Shown: in pieces, positions 6,233-13,775 of the stretch | How positions within the stretch are numbered: position 1 is the stretch's first letter | Layout of the letters: every line of letters starts with the position of its first letter | DNA from: a virus | Length of the DNA stretch: 33,330 nucleotides | Direction: 5' to 3' (one strand) | IMG/VR virus record: IMGVR_UViG_3300033233_000115 | Coordinates: 1 to 33,330 of that record | Made by a program: the position numbers and the translations under genes | Notes under the pieces: generated by a model | The model's database searches: none | Told to the model about the DNA's origin: nothing | Seen by the model: the letters and a program-made list of their open reading frames with translations, nothing else

Positions 6233-6923
6233 AGGGTCCTTGAGCCTCCTTGCACAGGTTCATCCGATTCACTTCACATCGAGAGCACGACTTCGCGCCG
6301 CGCTTCGGTACGGCGGGCCAGTGGTTAGTCTTGAACGCCACTTGCAACCGCTCGACCTCTGGGAGTAGATCGTTCCACAAGTCAGAAAGCTCCCGGCGCG
6401 TGTACTTGGCATCGCTGGTCAGACCATGCTTTAACCAGATGTAACTGGTATCCACGACTTCGAGTTCGGGGAACTGGTGGAACGCAGTCGCCGCGAACAG
6501 TTTCAATTGGTCGTCATCGATCCATACCTGTCCAGCTTTCCAATCGCCAATGAACGCGCGGTCCTTGTTGATCACAGCCACATCGTAGATGCTTCTCACC
6601 CAGGCGCTGCTGTCGAAGTACCCGCACGGCTTGAACGTCTGGTCGAGCGTCACGCGAAGCTGCGTGAACTTGACCCCCGGCGCCGCTACGACCAGAGCGG
6701 CCATGTCCTCGTAAGGCGCGAACTGCGGGGGCAGCGGCGTACCCTTCGCGATGCGTTGCGTGAGGGCATCGTCGATCAGGTTGCCCGCCTTCATCGCGGC
6801 GGTCTGGACGAACTCGATACGATCCGAGGAGCCCTTCGGCGCGACGTTCTTGTGGTAGAACTGCTTCGGACACTCCATCCAGTCCTTGCGGCGGGAATGG
6901 CTCCAGGCGATCCAGTCGCTCAA
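6225..6923 (-). CDS. PD-(D/E)XK nuclease, Cas4/RecB-like, with probable Fe-S cluster
   Basis: I choose the TTG start at 6923: it overlaps the exonuclease stop as TTGA and has AAGGA nine bases upstream, giving 232 aa. ECPKQFYHKN with Cys18 and a C-terminal Cys213-x2-Cys216-x7-Cys224 (SCSRCEVNRMNLC) match the four-cysteine arrangement of Cas4/AddB iron-sulfur nucleases. GDWKAGQVW supplies the D-x-K catalytic motif. It probably resects DNA during phage replication or recombination and works beside the exonuclease and VRR-NUC proteins. No CRISPR is present, so a CRISPR role is not implied. Confidence 0.88.
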   Translation of the reverse strand: MSDWIAWSHSRRKDWMECPKQFYHKNVAPKGSSDRIEFVQTAAMKAGNLIDDALTQRIAKGTPLPPQFAPYEDMAALVVAAPGVKFTQLRVTLDQTFKPCGYFDSSAWVRSIYDVAVINKDRAFIGDWKAGQVWIDDDQLKLFAATAFHQFPELEVVDTSYIWLKHGLTSDAKYTRRELSDLWNDLLPEVERLQVAFKTNHWPAVPKRGAKSCSRCEVNRMNLCKEAQGPYG

Positions 6924-7489
6924 AGTCCCAATTCCTTGTACACCTTCTGCAGGTGCAGCGCTTGCGTGACGGCGTCGTCGAGTGCGTTGTGACTGGTGCC
7001 GCTGCGCTCGAACACCGGCTGGCGTTCCTTTGGCAGCAGGTTGGCGACGGTGCGGTAACACTTGTCGTTGCGGAAGGACCACGGCACAGGTAAGCCAACG
7101 GCCTTGAACGCGCTGCGGATGATCACGTTGTCGAACGTGGCACCGTTGCCCCAGATGGCACAGTTTGCACCGAGACCGCCGTTATCAATCTGGTCTACCC
7201 ATCTCGCGAAGTTCCGAAGCGCAACCGTAAGTGATACTGTGTCGCCCTCGAACGTGGACTTGCGTGCCTCATCTGACTGCTTCAACCACCACAGGAGCGT
7301 GCTGGTGTCGATCTGCATCCCGGCCTTGACCGACGATTCCAGATCGACTTTCTGGTAGAACTCTCCCGGCTTCGCTTGCCAGTGTTCACGAACGCGGCCG
7401 GGCAGATTGAACTCCACCGCCCCGATCGCGACGATGGCTGCGTTGCTTCCGTTCCCCATCGTTTCAAGGTCTAACATGATGTGCTTCAT
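6920..7489 (-). CDS. DEDDh-family 3'-5' exonuclease
   Basis: The ATG at 7489 follows AGGAG with good spacing and gives 189 aa. Motif I is MKHIMLDLETMG (Asp7, Glu9), motif II is IWGNGATFDNVII, and motif III is SHNALDDAVTQA with the DEDDh histidine. The domain resembles the 3'-5' exoribonuclease/exonuclease VIII-like proteins common in phages. It degrades single-stranded DNA or RNA from the 3' end. It lies just upstream of the Cas4-like nuclease, with which it shares a stop/start overlap. Confidence 0.9.
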   Translation of the reverse strand: MKHIMLDLETMGNGSNAAIVAIGAVEFNLPGRVREHWQAKPGEFYQKVDLESSVKAGMQIDTSTLLWWLKQSDEARKSTFEGDTVSLTVALRNFARWVDQIDNGGLGANCAIWGNGATFDNVIIRSAFKAVGLPVPWSFRNDKCYRTVANLLPKERQPVFERSGTSHNALDDAVTQALHLQKVYKELGL

Positions 7490-7503
7490 TCTTTTTCTCC
7501 TGG

Positions 7504-7674
7504 TTACTTGGGCACACTCACCCATTCAGTTTTCGTAGCGCGGCGTTGATTACCCACGAATACGGGCATCCTGAACGTGATGCCACTGATCATGTCGCCG
7601 CCTAGCGGGACGACGATGCCAGGGTAGTCCATCTTGGACGAGACGATCTTGAGCAAACCTTGCAGGCGGTTCAT
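7504..7674 (-). CDS. hypothetical protein, 56 aa
   Basis: The ATG at 7674 has GAGGAGA seven bases upstream. The protein reads MNRLQGLLKIVSSKMDYPGI and then a beta-rich part ending VSVPK. No family is recognised. It sits 14 bases before the exonuclease start. Confidence 0.7.
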   Translation of the reverse strand: MNRLQGLLKIVSSKMDYPGIVVPLGGDMISGITFRMPVFVGNQRRATKTEWVSVPK

Positions 7675-7676
7675 CA

Positions 7677-7793
7677 CTAGTTCTCCTCGTTGGACAGAGC
7701 GATCGGGCAAGAGAACTTGCGTAGAACCATCTCTTTCTCGCTGTCTGTAATTGGCCCATACGCACCTTGCAGCGTATTGTGTAAATCACCCAC
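7677..7793 (-). CDS. possible small protein, 38 aa, GTG start
   Basis: A frame from GTG 7793 to TAG 7677 fills the gap between the 62-aa and 56-aa genes, and its stop precedes the next ATG by two bases. It reads GDLHNTLQGAYGPITDSEKE and ends in a short cysteine-containing tail. The GTG lacks a clear Shine-Dalgarno site, so support comes only from its fit into the gap. Confidence 0.4.
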   Translation of the reverse strand: MGDLHNTLQGAYGPITDSEKEMVLRKFSCPIALSNEEN

Positions 7794-7796
7794 CGG

Positions 7797-7985
7797 TTAA
7801 GGCAGTTTAATTCTCTCTTGGTCCAAAGATTCGAATTTTTCCATCACCTCTTTAGCATAAGTGTCGAATTCCGTATCCGTAGCTTCAGCCCATTTCAGAA
7901 TGTAGACTTTTCCATCCTGAAATTTGTCGCGTTCTGCTTGCGAATACGCCCACACGCATAAGTTACACTTGCATTGAGAAGTCAT
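7797..7985 (-). CDS. hypothetical protein, 62 aa
   Basis: The start at 7985 is set by an ATGA overlap with the 43-aa gene; a longer in-frame start at 8081 would cover most of that gene. MTSQCKCNLCVWAYSQAERD has a C-x-C-x2-C cluster, followed by a helical acidic tail. It may be a small metal-binding protein; no family is recognised. Confidence 0.65.
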   Translation of the reverse strand: MTSQCKCNLCVWAYSQAERDKFQDGKVYILKWAEATDTEFDTYAKEVMEKFESLDQERIKLP

Positions 7986-8113
7986 CGCAGCACCCACTTC
8001 CATGCCCCCCGCCGCTGCGAGTCGTATCGAGTCGTGAACCTTCGCTCGAACAGGAACAACAGATGGAACCACCAATGCCATAGAGTGTCGTAGATTCGTT
8101 CCGCTAGTTTCAT
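7982..8113 (-). CDS. small Trp-rich basic protein, 43 aa
   Basis: The ATG at 8113 is preceded by GAGGAGATATT, a strong ribosome site, and the stop forms ATGA with the next gene. It reads MKLAERIYDTLWHWWFHLLF, then a basic tail ending RYDSQRRGAWKWVLR. The tail pattern RYD-x3-RGAWKW recurs in the 17-codon frame at 9266-9319. It is likely membrane-associated; function unknown. Confidence 0.65.
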   Translation of the reverse strand: MKLAERIYDTLWHWWFHLLFLFERRFTTRYDSQRRGAWKWVLR

Positions 8114-8135
8114 AATATCTCCTCAGATAATTGCA

Positions 8136-8945
8136 TCAGTCGCCCGCGAATACGTGGGCCATTGGGCCGTCTAATGGACCGGGCAGGTCTTTCGGCGGCC
8201 GCATAGGTTCCGCCATCGGTTCCGGCGGCTCGATTCGAATTGACGGGATGTTGGACGACATCAGTTGATCGATGCCCATGTGCAGGTACTCGATGGTGTG
8301 ATTGTTCCAAATCTCCCGCTCCCCTTCGAGTACCGGCAGCGGGGTTTCGGATTCGTGGGGGTTGACTGGTTGGATACCGTCACGATGGACGTGCCAGATC
8401 GAACCGAAGGGTGCGTAACTGCCGATCCACTCACGCTCGTTCGGGAACCGGACGCTGGTGTTCACGTAGAACTGTGGGCGCGTCTCGGCGTAGGGACTGA
8501 GACCCGCCATCGCTGTGACCCACTCGTCGGCGCGGTCAATCCAGTAGTCTTGGGATTGTGCCCTTCGATACTGGGTTCCCCACCATTGGAGGATCTGGCG
8601 GGGGGAGAGCGGCTGGCAAAACGATGCAAGATACTGGACGGTTTCTGGTATCCGCCCCGGCGCAGTCACGATCTTGACAAAATCAAAGTCATTGCATTGG
8701 TCGATTCGCAGCAAGTCGGTAGGCGTGTCCTTCGTCGCCCGGTCGCGCAATATCCATTCACCCTGTGGGGTACCCGGCGCGTCATCGGAATCGTCGATAG
8801 TGGCATCAAGATTGAACGCCTCGGCGACCTCCCTGTACAGGGCGTCGGAGAAGCTGAACTTGATGAACCCATACCGCTCGACCAGATAGTCGGCGATGGT
8901 GTCTTTACCTGAACCGGCATGGCCAGCGAGCCCGAGTAGAATCAT
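8136..8945 (-). CDS. deoxynucleoside monophosphate kinase
   Basis: The P-loop GHAGSGKDT lies at residues 8-16 after MILLGLA, followed by a substrate-binding region typical of phage dNMP kinases (YGFIKFSFSDALYREVAEAF). The 269 aa are in the range of phage dNMP kinases. The enzyme phosphorylates dNMPs with ATP to supply dNTP precursors for replication, and sits in the same operon as the DNA polymerase. The C-terminal 40 residues are Pro-rich (EPPEPMAEPMRPPKDLPGP). The start forms ATGA with the upstream stop. A fragment of a second copy lies at 9316-9459. Confidence 0.88.
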   Translation of the reverse strand: MILLGLAGHAGSGKDTIADYLVERYGFIKFSFSDALYREVAEAFNLDATIDDSDDAPGTPQGEWILRDRATKDTPTDLLRIDQCNDFDFVKIVTAPGRIPETVQYLASFCQPLSPRQILQWWGTQYRRAQSQDYWIDRADEWVTAMAGLSPYAETRPQFYVNTSVRFPNEREWIGSYAPFGSIWHVHRDGIQPVNPHESETPLPVLEGEREIWNNHTIEYLHMGIDQLMSSNIPSIRIEPPEPMAEPMRPPKDLPGPLDGPMAHVFAGD

Positions 8946-9136
8946 GGTTGTTCCTCCTTTAATGAAATCGCTGCATCTACAAATTCGCGGAGAGAGTCGT
9001 ACTTCATCCCTATAGGATAAAAACTGCTACGAATCTCCCATAGGGGGGCGCGAAAGTCTCTTGGATGCCGCTCATGCATCTCCCAATTCCATCCAAGTTG
9101 CTCGATGAATTGCCACCGCTCGGCGTCAGTTGGCAT
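8942..9136 (-). CDS. hypothetical protein, 64 aa
   Basis: MPTDAERWQFIEQLGWNWEM followed by WEIRSSFYPIGM and SLREFVDAAISLKEEQ; the end pattern resembles small phage proteins with a SLREAIDAA-type helix. Its ATG at 9136 overlaps the previous gene by 11 bases and its stop is coupled to dNMP kinase. Confidence 0.75.
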   Translation of the reverse strand: MPTDAERWQFIEQLGWNWEMHERHPRDFRAPLWEIRSSFYPIGMKYDSLREFVDAAISLKEEQP

Positions 9137-9269
9137 GATTTGCTATCTCGTTTCGCGTGGATTTAATTACCCTGCGCAACTCATGCTTCAACGCCTTCGC
9201 ACGATTCCGTAGTGATAAATTTTCCACTGACAGGCTAATGACCTCGCGCAGCAACCGTTGCTTTTTCAT
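9126..9269 (-). CDS. small helical basic protein, 47 aa
   Basis: The ATG at 9269 follows GGAG with six-base spacing and forms ATGA with the 17-codon frame. It reads MKKQRLLREVISLSVENLSL and continues as a continuous basic helix, possibly nucleic-acid binding or a coiled coil. No family is recognised. Confidence 0.6.
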   Translation of the reverse strand: MKKQRLLREVISLSVENLSLRNRAKALKHELRRVIKSTRNEIANHAN

Positions 9270-9319
9270 GGTCGTCTCCATTTCCACGCGCCGCGCCAAT
9301 ATGGGTCGTATCGGATCAT
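9266..9319 (-). CDS. 17-codon frame resembling the tail of the 43-aa gene
   Basis: It reads MIRYDPYWRGAWKWRRP and is coupled by ATGA at both ends. The RYD-x3-RGAWKW pattern matches the C-terminus of the protein at 7982-8113. In both places it follows a kinase P-loop gene in the transcription order, so it looks like the remnant of a duplicated kinase plus small-gene unit. It may or may not be a translated peptide. Confidence 0.4.
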   Translation of the reverse strand: MIRYDPYWRGAWKWRRP

Positions 9320-9459
9320 GGATGCTGCTCCCCGTTTGCAAATCCTTCAAGTTTAGATACTACTGCTTGGATGGCTTTCTTCAGAGTACAAGTCGCCCGT
9401 GTGTCACCGACTGAATCTTTTCCGCTTGCTGCTGATCCTGCTAGGCCGAGGTTGATCAT
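9316..9459 (-). pseudogene. dNMP kinase N-terminal fragment, 47 aa
   Basis: The frame from ATG 9459 (ATGA with the upstream stop) begins MINLGLAGSAASGKDSVGDT, which aligns with the intact kinase start MILLGLAGHAGSGKDTIADY. After about 20 residues the similarity ends and an unrelated short helical tail follows. It has the P-loop but no substrate domain, so it cannot be an ordinary kinase. Most likely it is the decayed head of a tandem duplicate. Confidence 0.6.
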
Positions 9460-9626
9460 GATTTTTTCTTATCAAGATAGGCGGTAGCGATATATTTCCC
9501 GCGGCGCCGCCTAAGGGTAACCAGGAGATCCCTACCGTTAATCTCTGAGCCCTGGTCGCGCACGTAGTTCGCTACTGCTTTGAACATTTCGTCTTGATTC
9601 AGTTTGTAGCACTTGAACGATTTCAT
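9456..9626 (-). CDS. hypothetical protein, 56 aa
   Basis: The ATG at 9626 follows GGAGGTGAA, one of the best ribosome sites in the operon. MKSFKCYKLNQDEMFKAVAN is followed by a basic C-terminal half (VTLRRRRGKYIATAYLDKKK). It could bind nucleic acid; no family is recognised. It lies 44 bases after the polymerase stop. Confidence 0.7.
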   Translation of the reverse strand: MKSFKCYKLNQDEMFKAVANYVRDQGSEINGRDLLVTLRRRRGKYIATAYLDKKKS

Positions 9627-9670
9627 TTCACCTCCAATAGTAATTATTGACAGTTCTTGCCTGGAAAAGT

Positions 9671-11764
9671 TCAACATTCTGCATAAGTATTCCCGATCTT
9701 GCCCTCGGCGGTCAGCGGCAGACCGACAGCCCAGGACGGTGCTTTCTTCATGGTCTGGATCATGAACTCCAGTGCAACATCGGCTGCGTCCTCGGGTACG
9801 ACGGCGACTACTTCGTCGTAGGGCCATAAGGCGATCTTGATCCCGACATCGGCAATCTCAAGCATCTGCTCGGCGACGACGGCGCGGTGCAGCGCCTGAA
9901 CCACATTCTCGCAGGCAAGCGACCCATAAATTTTAGTGCGCTTGCGACCGTCCCAGTACGTCGCGTCCCCGTTGCCGTCGCGCTCGACCCCCTTGTACAA
10001 TAGTTTCGTGCCGTTCGGAAGGAGGATAGCGTCCTTCTCAGTACGCATGATACCATGCGCGCCGAAGGTCATCTCTTCGCCGCGCATCATGGCGTTGATG
10101 ACCGATTCCATCACGTCCCAGAAACCCTGTTGCCCCTTAGGAAGTCCGTAGCCTGTAATTAGGGAATATTTGTGCCTGTATTTATAAACCATGTCATGCA
10201 CCACAATACAGTGAACAGCTAGATCATTAAACCCGAGTTGCGACGGCATTGTCTGCAGAATGGCAACCTTTTTCGGATCGTTCAGGAACCTGTTCGGGTC
10301 GATCTGCATCGCTTCTATATCTTCGACGGTGAACTGAATCGGCGGGGCACCGAGTACACCCTTGAGGAACCCCAGCGACGCGGTGTACCACCCTGAGCCA
10401 AAGCCGAACGACAGGATCTCGATCTTGCCAACTTGTCCTGGAATGTAATCCTCCTTCACGTTCCTGCGGTCAATCGGGCGGTTGTAGATGTCTGACGCGG
10501 CCTCGGAGTAGATGTCCCGCCCCTGCGCGAACGCCTCAACCAAATCGTATTGGTTCGCCAACCACGCGACGATGCGCGCTTCGCCCTGGCCTGAGTCGGG
10601 GGCAAGTATCTTGTACCCCGGCGGTGCCTGGATGGACTGGCGAAGCACCATCATTTCAGGCCGCTTGGCGTTGTGCTTGCTCATATTTAACCAGTTCATC
10701 CCGTCCCCGCCTGACGGGCGCAGCGTATGTGCGCCGGCGTGGGACAGATACACTGGCATGGGTCCACGTGTGGCGCATTCGGCAAACTTGGTGGCTCGCG
10801 TTTCGATGATGTTGGACTTGATGGCGACCCGCGTCTCCGCGAGCGCACGAACCTCCCCATCTGCATCATTAACCAACGACTGCATGTAGGAATCTGTCTT
10901 GGCAAAGGCGTAGATCATCTCGGGATTGCCGTTTGCGTCCTTGACCGTGGGGGACTGCTTCATCTCGGGTTCTTCACCGAGCCCGCGGAGCAGCGCGGCG
11001 AACTGGTTGTTGGAGTTGATAGGCTTCTTGTCGATTCCCATACCGTCGCACTTCTTGCATGGCACAGTCCCCGCGATAAGGTCTGACTGCTGCCCGCTGC
11101 CGTTGCACGCTGGGCAGAGCAATCCAATACCTTTGAGCAAAGCAATCTTGTTCTGGCGCTCGATGGCGACCGCGCCGCGCAGTTTCTCCACGTTGCCAAC
11201 GAACACGGGCTCTGTGAACATACGGACGGTCAAATCAATCAGCTTCAACTCGCTCATTGGTAACTGATCCATGAACTTCAAAGCCAAGTCGTATGTCCGG
11301 TCACAGTCGTTGCAGCAGTACCGCCCGTAGTCGTGGAGTTCGGCAACGCTGAAGTCGGCAAGGTGCTTACCCTTGGCATAGGTCACGTAGTCGCCCTTGC
11401 GCCCATCAAGGTGGCGGATACACAAGTCGTGGAGTAAGTTTCCGGCTTTCGGGCCGTCCAGGACGCGAGCCATGCTGAGAGTATCGATGTGCAGGGCGGG
11501 TTTGATGCCGTGGTAATGGTTGGCTATGAGCATGTCGAAGTGACTATGATGGCAAATAACCGCCGTGCCCGACCAGTCCACCTCGTTCGCGGCGAAGTGC
11601 GCGAAACGCTCTGGAAGTAACCAGTATGCAGGCGCGTCGCCGTCCTTCACGCCGATCAAGATCTCCTCGAACCGGGCGTCGCGAACGTAAGCCTCGGTGG
11701 TCATGTTCGAGAGGCTGTAGTCTTGGGCGTAGTAGGTCTCCCAGTCGAGGGTCAAAATTTGCAT
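9671..11764 (-). CDS. family A DNA polymerase with 3'-5' exonuclease and zinc knuckle
   Basis: ATG 11764 shares one base with the upstream TGA and gives 697 aa. The N-terminal exonuclease domain shows LTLDWET (Exo I), CHHSHFDML (Exo II) and YGRYCCNDCDRT (Exo III). Between the exonuclease and polymerase domains lies a CPACNGSG / CKKCDGMG pair (Cys217, 220, 236, 239), a DnaJ-like zinc knuckle. The polymerase domain has motif A ILAPDSGQGEARIVAWLA, motif B GKIEILSFGFGSGW and motif C WPYDEVVAVV. Motif C has Tyr where the family usually has His, and motif B has Gly in the usual Arg place before Lys. It is the phage replicative polymerase. Confidence 0.94.
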   Translation of the reverse strand: MQILTLDWETYYAQDYSLSNMTTEAYVRDARFEEILIGVKDGDAPAYWLLPERFAHFAANEVDWSGTAVICHHSHFDMLIANHYHGIKPALHIDTLSMARVLDGPKAGNLLHDLCIRHLDGRKGDYVTYAKGKHLADFSVAELHDYGRYCCNDCDRTYDLALKFMDQLPMSELKLIDLTVRMFTEPVFVGNVEKLRGAVAIERQNKIALLKGIGLLCPACNGSGQQSDLIAGTVPCKKCDGMGIDKKPINSNNQFAALLRGLGEEPEMKQSPTVKDANGNPEMIYAFAKTDSYMQSLVNDADGEVRALAETRVAIKSNIIETRATKFAECATRGPMPVYLSHAGAHTLRPSGGDGMNWLNMSKHNAKRPEMMVLRQSIQAPPGYKILAPDSGQGEARIVAWLANQYDLVEAFAQGRDIYSEAASDIYNRPIDRRNVKEDYIPGQVGKIEILSFGFGSGWYTASLGFLKGVLGAPPIQFTVEDIEAMQIDPNRFLNDPKKVAILQTMPSQLGFNDLAVHCIVVHDMVYKYRHKYSLITGYGLPKGQQGFWDVMESVINAMMRGEEMTFGAHGIMRTEKDAILLPNGTKLLYKGVERDGNGDATYWDGRKRTKIYGSLACENVVQALHRAVVAEQMLEIADVGIKIALWPYDEVVAVVPEDAADVALEFMIQTMKKAPSWAVGLPLTAEGKIGNTYAEC

Positions 11765-12123
11765 CAGACGAACAACCTTGAATCCCAACCGTGTATCTTA
11801 CACACCCGCTTGGCGAGCCGATGGAACTCTTTGTTGTGGCCACCCCGCCGGGCGGTTTTGGCGATCTCCTGGCGCTCATGGATCATCTCGTGCGCCATCA
11901 CGATCATGAGGGCAGGCGTGGTCGTGATCACGTAGGACGACACGCGAATGATGTGCTCGGTCGTGCGCTGGTAGACACAGTGGTCCCCCTCCTGGTCACG
12001 ATGGCTCGTGACGCAGAACTCTACCTCGTCTGCCGGCGGGAGCTTCCAGCCAGCGAACGGCGGCGTCGCCCAGAGATACTCGTAGGCGGCGGCGAGGACG
12101 TGCGGGGTGAGGGGGAGAGTCAT
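11764..12123 (-). CDS. SprT-like zinc metalloprotease
   Basis: This 119-aa protein has the zinc metalloprotease motif HEMIH (residues 78-82) in MIVMAHEMIHERQEIA and a downstream GHNKEFHRLAKRVC with a possible third ligand, as in the SprT/Spartan core. Spartan proteins cleave DNA-protein crosslinks at replication forks, and the gene overlaps the DNA polymerase start by one base. The specific substrate is not known. The start forms ATGA with the DUF1937 gene. Confidence 0.85.
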   Translation of the reverse strand: MTLPLTPHVLAAAYEYLWATPPFAGWKLPPADEVEFCVTSHRDQEGDHCVYQRTTEHIIRVSSYVITTTPALMIVMAHEMIHERQEIAKTARRGGHNKEFHRLAKRVCKIHGWDSRLFV

Positions 12124-12476
12124 ATCTTCTCCGGGTCCAGGTACTCAACCGGTATGCCGTTGTCCCGCGCGAACGCGATCTCCTGCGCGACCCCGTAACT
12201 GCGCTCCCACTGGTGAAGCTGGAGCACAAGCAGGAGGTCGGCCATCGCGAGCAGGGCAAAGTCTTGGGCAAGCCAGAACTTATGGCTGGCGCGCAGGTCG
12301 TCGCGGAGCCATGACGCAATCGGGTGCGAGTGTGCGATCGGGCAGAAAATGTGCTGCCCTTTCGCCATCATCTTCGCGGCAGCGATACACGCCTCATCGA
12401 ACCTAGCCTCGCAGTACTGCCGGTCGGTTGGGTGGTCGGGGTTTTGGTATGGTGAAGCTAAGTAAGAAAAGCCCAT
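12120..12476 (-). CDS. DUF1937 protein (nucleoside deoxyribosyltransferase-like)
   Basis: This 118-aa protein starts MGFSYLASPYQNPD and includes FCPIAHSHPIASWL, WLAQDFALLAMADLLLVL and WERSYGVAQEIAFARDNG, the conserved pieces of the DUF1937 family. The fold is related to nucleoside 2-deoxyribosyltransferases, so a role in nucleotide metabolism is likely but unproven. The start overlaps the stop of the 51-aa gene as TAATG. Confidence 0.88.
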   Translation of the reverse strand: MGFSYLASPYQNPDHPTDRQYCEARFDEACIAAAKMMAKGQHIFCPIAHSHPIASWLRDDLRASHKFWLAQDFALLAMADLLLVLQLHQWERSYGVAQEIAFARDNGIPVEYLDPEKI

Positions 12477-12631
12477 TACTTTGGTTCCTCACGACGCAGC
12501 AGCACCTCAATCCATTCCAGCCAGCGACAATCACGTGTACTCACCGCACGAGGCCAAAGCGGGAAAAACTTATGCCATTCGGCAAGACGTAATTGCTTCG
12601 TGCTTAACCTAGTTCCGCAATCAAACTTCAT
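12476..12631 (-). CDS. hypothetical small protein, 51 aa
   Basis: ATG 12631 follows GGAGGAGGAAGAA and shares ATGA with the upstream stop; TAA overlaps the DUF1937 ATG. It reads MKFDCGTRLSTKQLRLAEWH, with a Trp-rich C-terminal helix (CRWLEWIEVLLRR). Small proteins of this look recur in phage early regions; function unknown. Confidence 0.7.
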   Translation of the reverse strand: MKFDCGTRLSTKQLRLAEWHKFFPLWPRAVSTRDCRWLEWIEVLLRREEPK

Positions 12632-12861
12632 TTCTTCCTCCTCCACCACCGGCCTTCTCGAATTATGATCCCATCCTTGCGGGCGTACTGGATCATCCGG
12701 TCGGCGAGCCGATACGCAACGGGGTGAGCACGCCCGTTCACTACACCAGCAGCACTAGCCGCGCGCTCAATATCGAACGATGTGAATGGATCACCACATA
12801 GCATACGCTCATGGCAAGCCGCTTGTTGCGCGGCTGAAATAACACGCCCCAGTACAATCAT
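12628..12861 (-). CDS. hypothetical winged-helix-like protein, 77 aa
   Basis: ATG 12861 is preceded by GGGGGAAGAA and forms ATGA with the 25-aa frame. The protein has alternating short helices and ends YARKDGIIIREGRWWRRKK, which resembles the wing of a small winged-helix DNA-binding protein. This is a visual impression only. Start at 12963 is rejected because it would cover the upstream gene. Confidence 0.65.
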   Translation of the reverse strand: MIVLGRVISAAQQAACHERMLCGDPFTSFDIERAASAAGVVNGRAHPVAYRLADRMIQYARKDGIIIREGRWWRRKK

Positions 12862-12935
12862 TTCTTCCCCCTCGGTTTCTTGCGTTCGAACCCCACGGTC
12901 AGTCCCACCAACCAGTACATGAGCCGGCGGATCAT
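12858..12935 (-). CDS. 25-aa small membrane peptide
   Basis: It reads MIRRLMYWLVGLTVGFERKK, a hydrophobic segment followed by a basic tail. It is coupled by ATGA overlaps on both sides (12935 and 12858). It probably inserts in or lies along the inner membrane. Function unknown. Confidence 0.5.
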   Translation of the reverse strand: MIRRLMYWLVGLTVGFERKKPRGKK

Positions 12936-13165
12936 TGGCGTGCCACCCCAACGGTGTACCCACCGGTCAGTGTACACAGGTTCTGCTGGACATGGTGTGC
13001 CACGAGGTTGTACACGTTCATCCCCCACGCCATGACCTCCCCACGTTCAATGAGGTCTTGGCACAGCAGCGTGATCTCGTTCGTGGTGAGTTTGCCCTTC
13101 TGCAAGGCTTCGATGCGGTGCAGGAGGGGGTGCGGCTCGGCGAAGTCGGGGGAGGAGAAACTCAT
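12932..13165 (-). CDS. hypothetical protein, 77 aa
   Basis: ATG 13165 follows AAGGT and forms ATGA with the upstream stop. The helical protein begins MSFSSPDFAEPHPLLHRIEA and includes KLTTNEITLLCQDLIERGE. No family is recognised. It is part of an ATGA-coupled gene chain from 14394 to 12120. Confidence 0.75.
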   Translation of the reverse strand: MSFSSPDFAEPHPLLHRIEALQKGKLTTNEITLLCQDLIERGEVMAWGMNVYNLVAHHVQQNLCTLTGGYTVGVARQ

Positions 13166-13371
13166 TGGATTACCTTCGACGGCACCCATACCTCGCGGGC
13201 CTTTATCAATTCACGTAGGTAGTCCCGAACAAGCGCGCGGGGGACTTTGTAAACTATACCATGTACCCCGACAGGAAACCACGGGAGGCGGCTGCGAAGA
13301 ATGCCCACCAATAACCTATTGAGGGTATCAACATCGGCACCTTGTAGTACGACCTTCCAGTCGGCAGTCAC
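13162..13371 (-). CDS. hypothetical protein, 69 aa
   Basis: MTADWKVVLQGADVDTLNRL and a C-terminal RDYLRELIKAREVWVPSK helix; coupled by ATGA to both neighbours. No recognised motif. Confidence 0.75.
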   Translation of the reverse strand: MTADWKVVLQGADVDTLNRLLVGILRSRLPWFPVGVHGIVYKVPRALVRDYLRELIKAREVWVPSKVIQ

Positions 13372-13775
13372 AACCCATACCCCCCAAGGTACTCGCTAAC
13401 TTGTTCGTTCGTCGCCCCTGCCGCGTGCATGTCTGTGACGGTCTTGAACAAACTGCGATGAATTTCTTGCCGGTACACCGGCTGGTTCGTGCGCAGCCGC
13501 GGGAGCAGGCGATCGCGTTCCAGTTCCTCGGCGAGGTGGGGCCAGGTGCGCACCGACGCCCCGAGGTGCGGCCACGTCCGGTACAGACTGCGCTGGATGT
13601 ACTCACACGCCGACTCGTGCGACGCTGTGCGTAGGAACACCCAGAAGGTATCCAGTTCGGCCGGGCGCATGCTACCCACCAGCGCGGCACCAAGCGGGTC
13701 ATTGTAAGGGCTGTCGGTGAACCCGTCGGAGAGCGGGGCGCCCTTGAGGATGGCGGCACTGAGGGGGAGGGTCAT
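13368..13775 (-). CDS. hypothetical protein, 135 aa
   Basis: MTLPLSAAILKGAPLSDGF begins a mixed helical protein with repeated RTWPHL (SLYRTWPHLGASVRTWPHL), an internal duplication of six residues. The first five codons resemble those of the SprT-like gene (MTLPL). No family is recognised. Start and stop are both ATGA overlaps. Confidence 0.72.
   Translation of the reverse strand: MTLPLSAAILKGAPLSDGFTDSPYNDPLGAALVGSMRPAELDTFWVFLRTASHESACEYIQRSLYRTWPHLGASVRTWPHLAEELERDRLLPRLRTNQPVYRQEIHRSLFKTVTDMHAAGATNEQVSEYLGGYGL

Noticed and set aside
6225-6923. CRISPR Cas4 role for the PD-(D/E)XK nuclease
   Set aside because: No repeat-spacer array or other cas gene is present; the context is phage replication.
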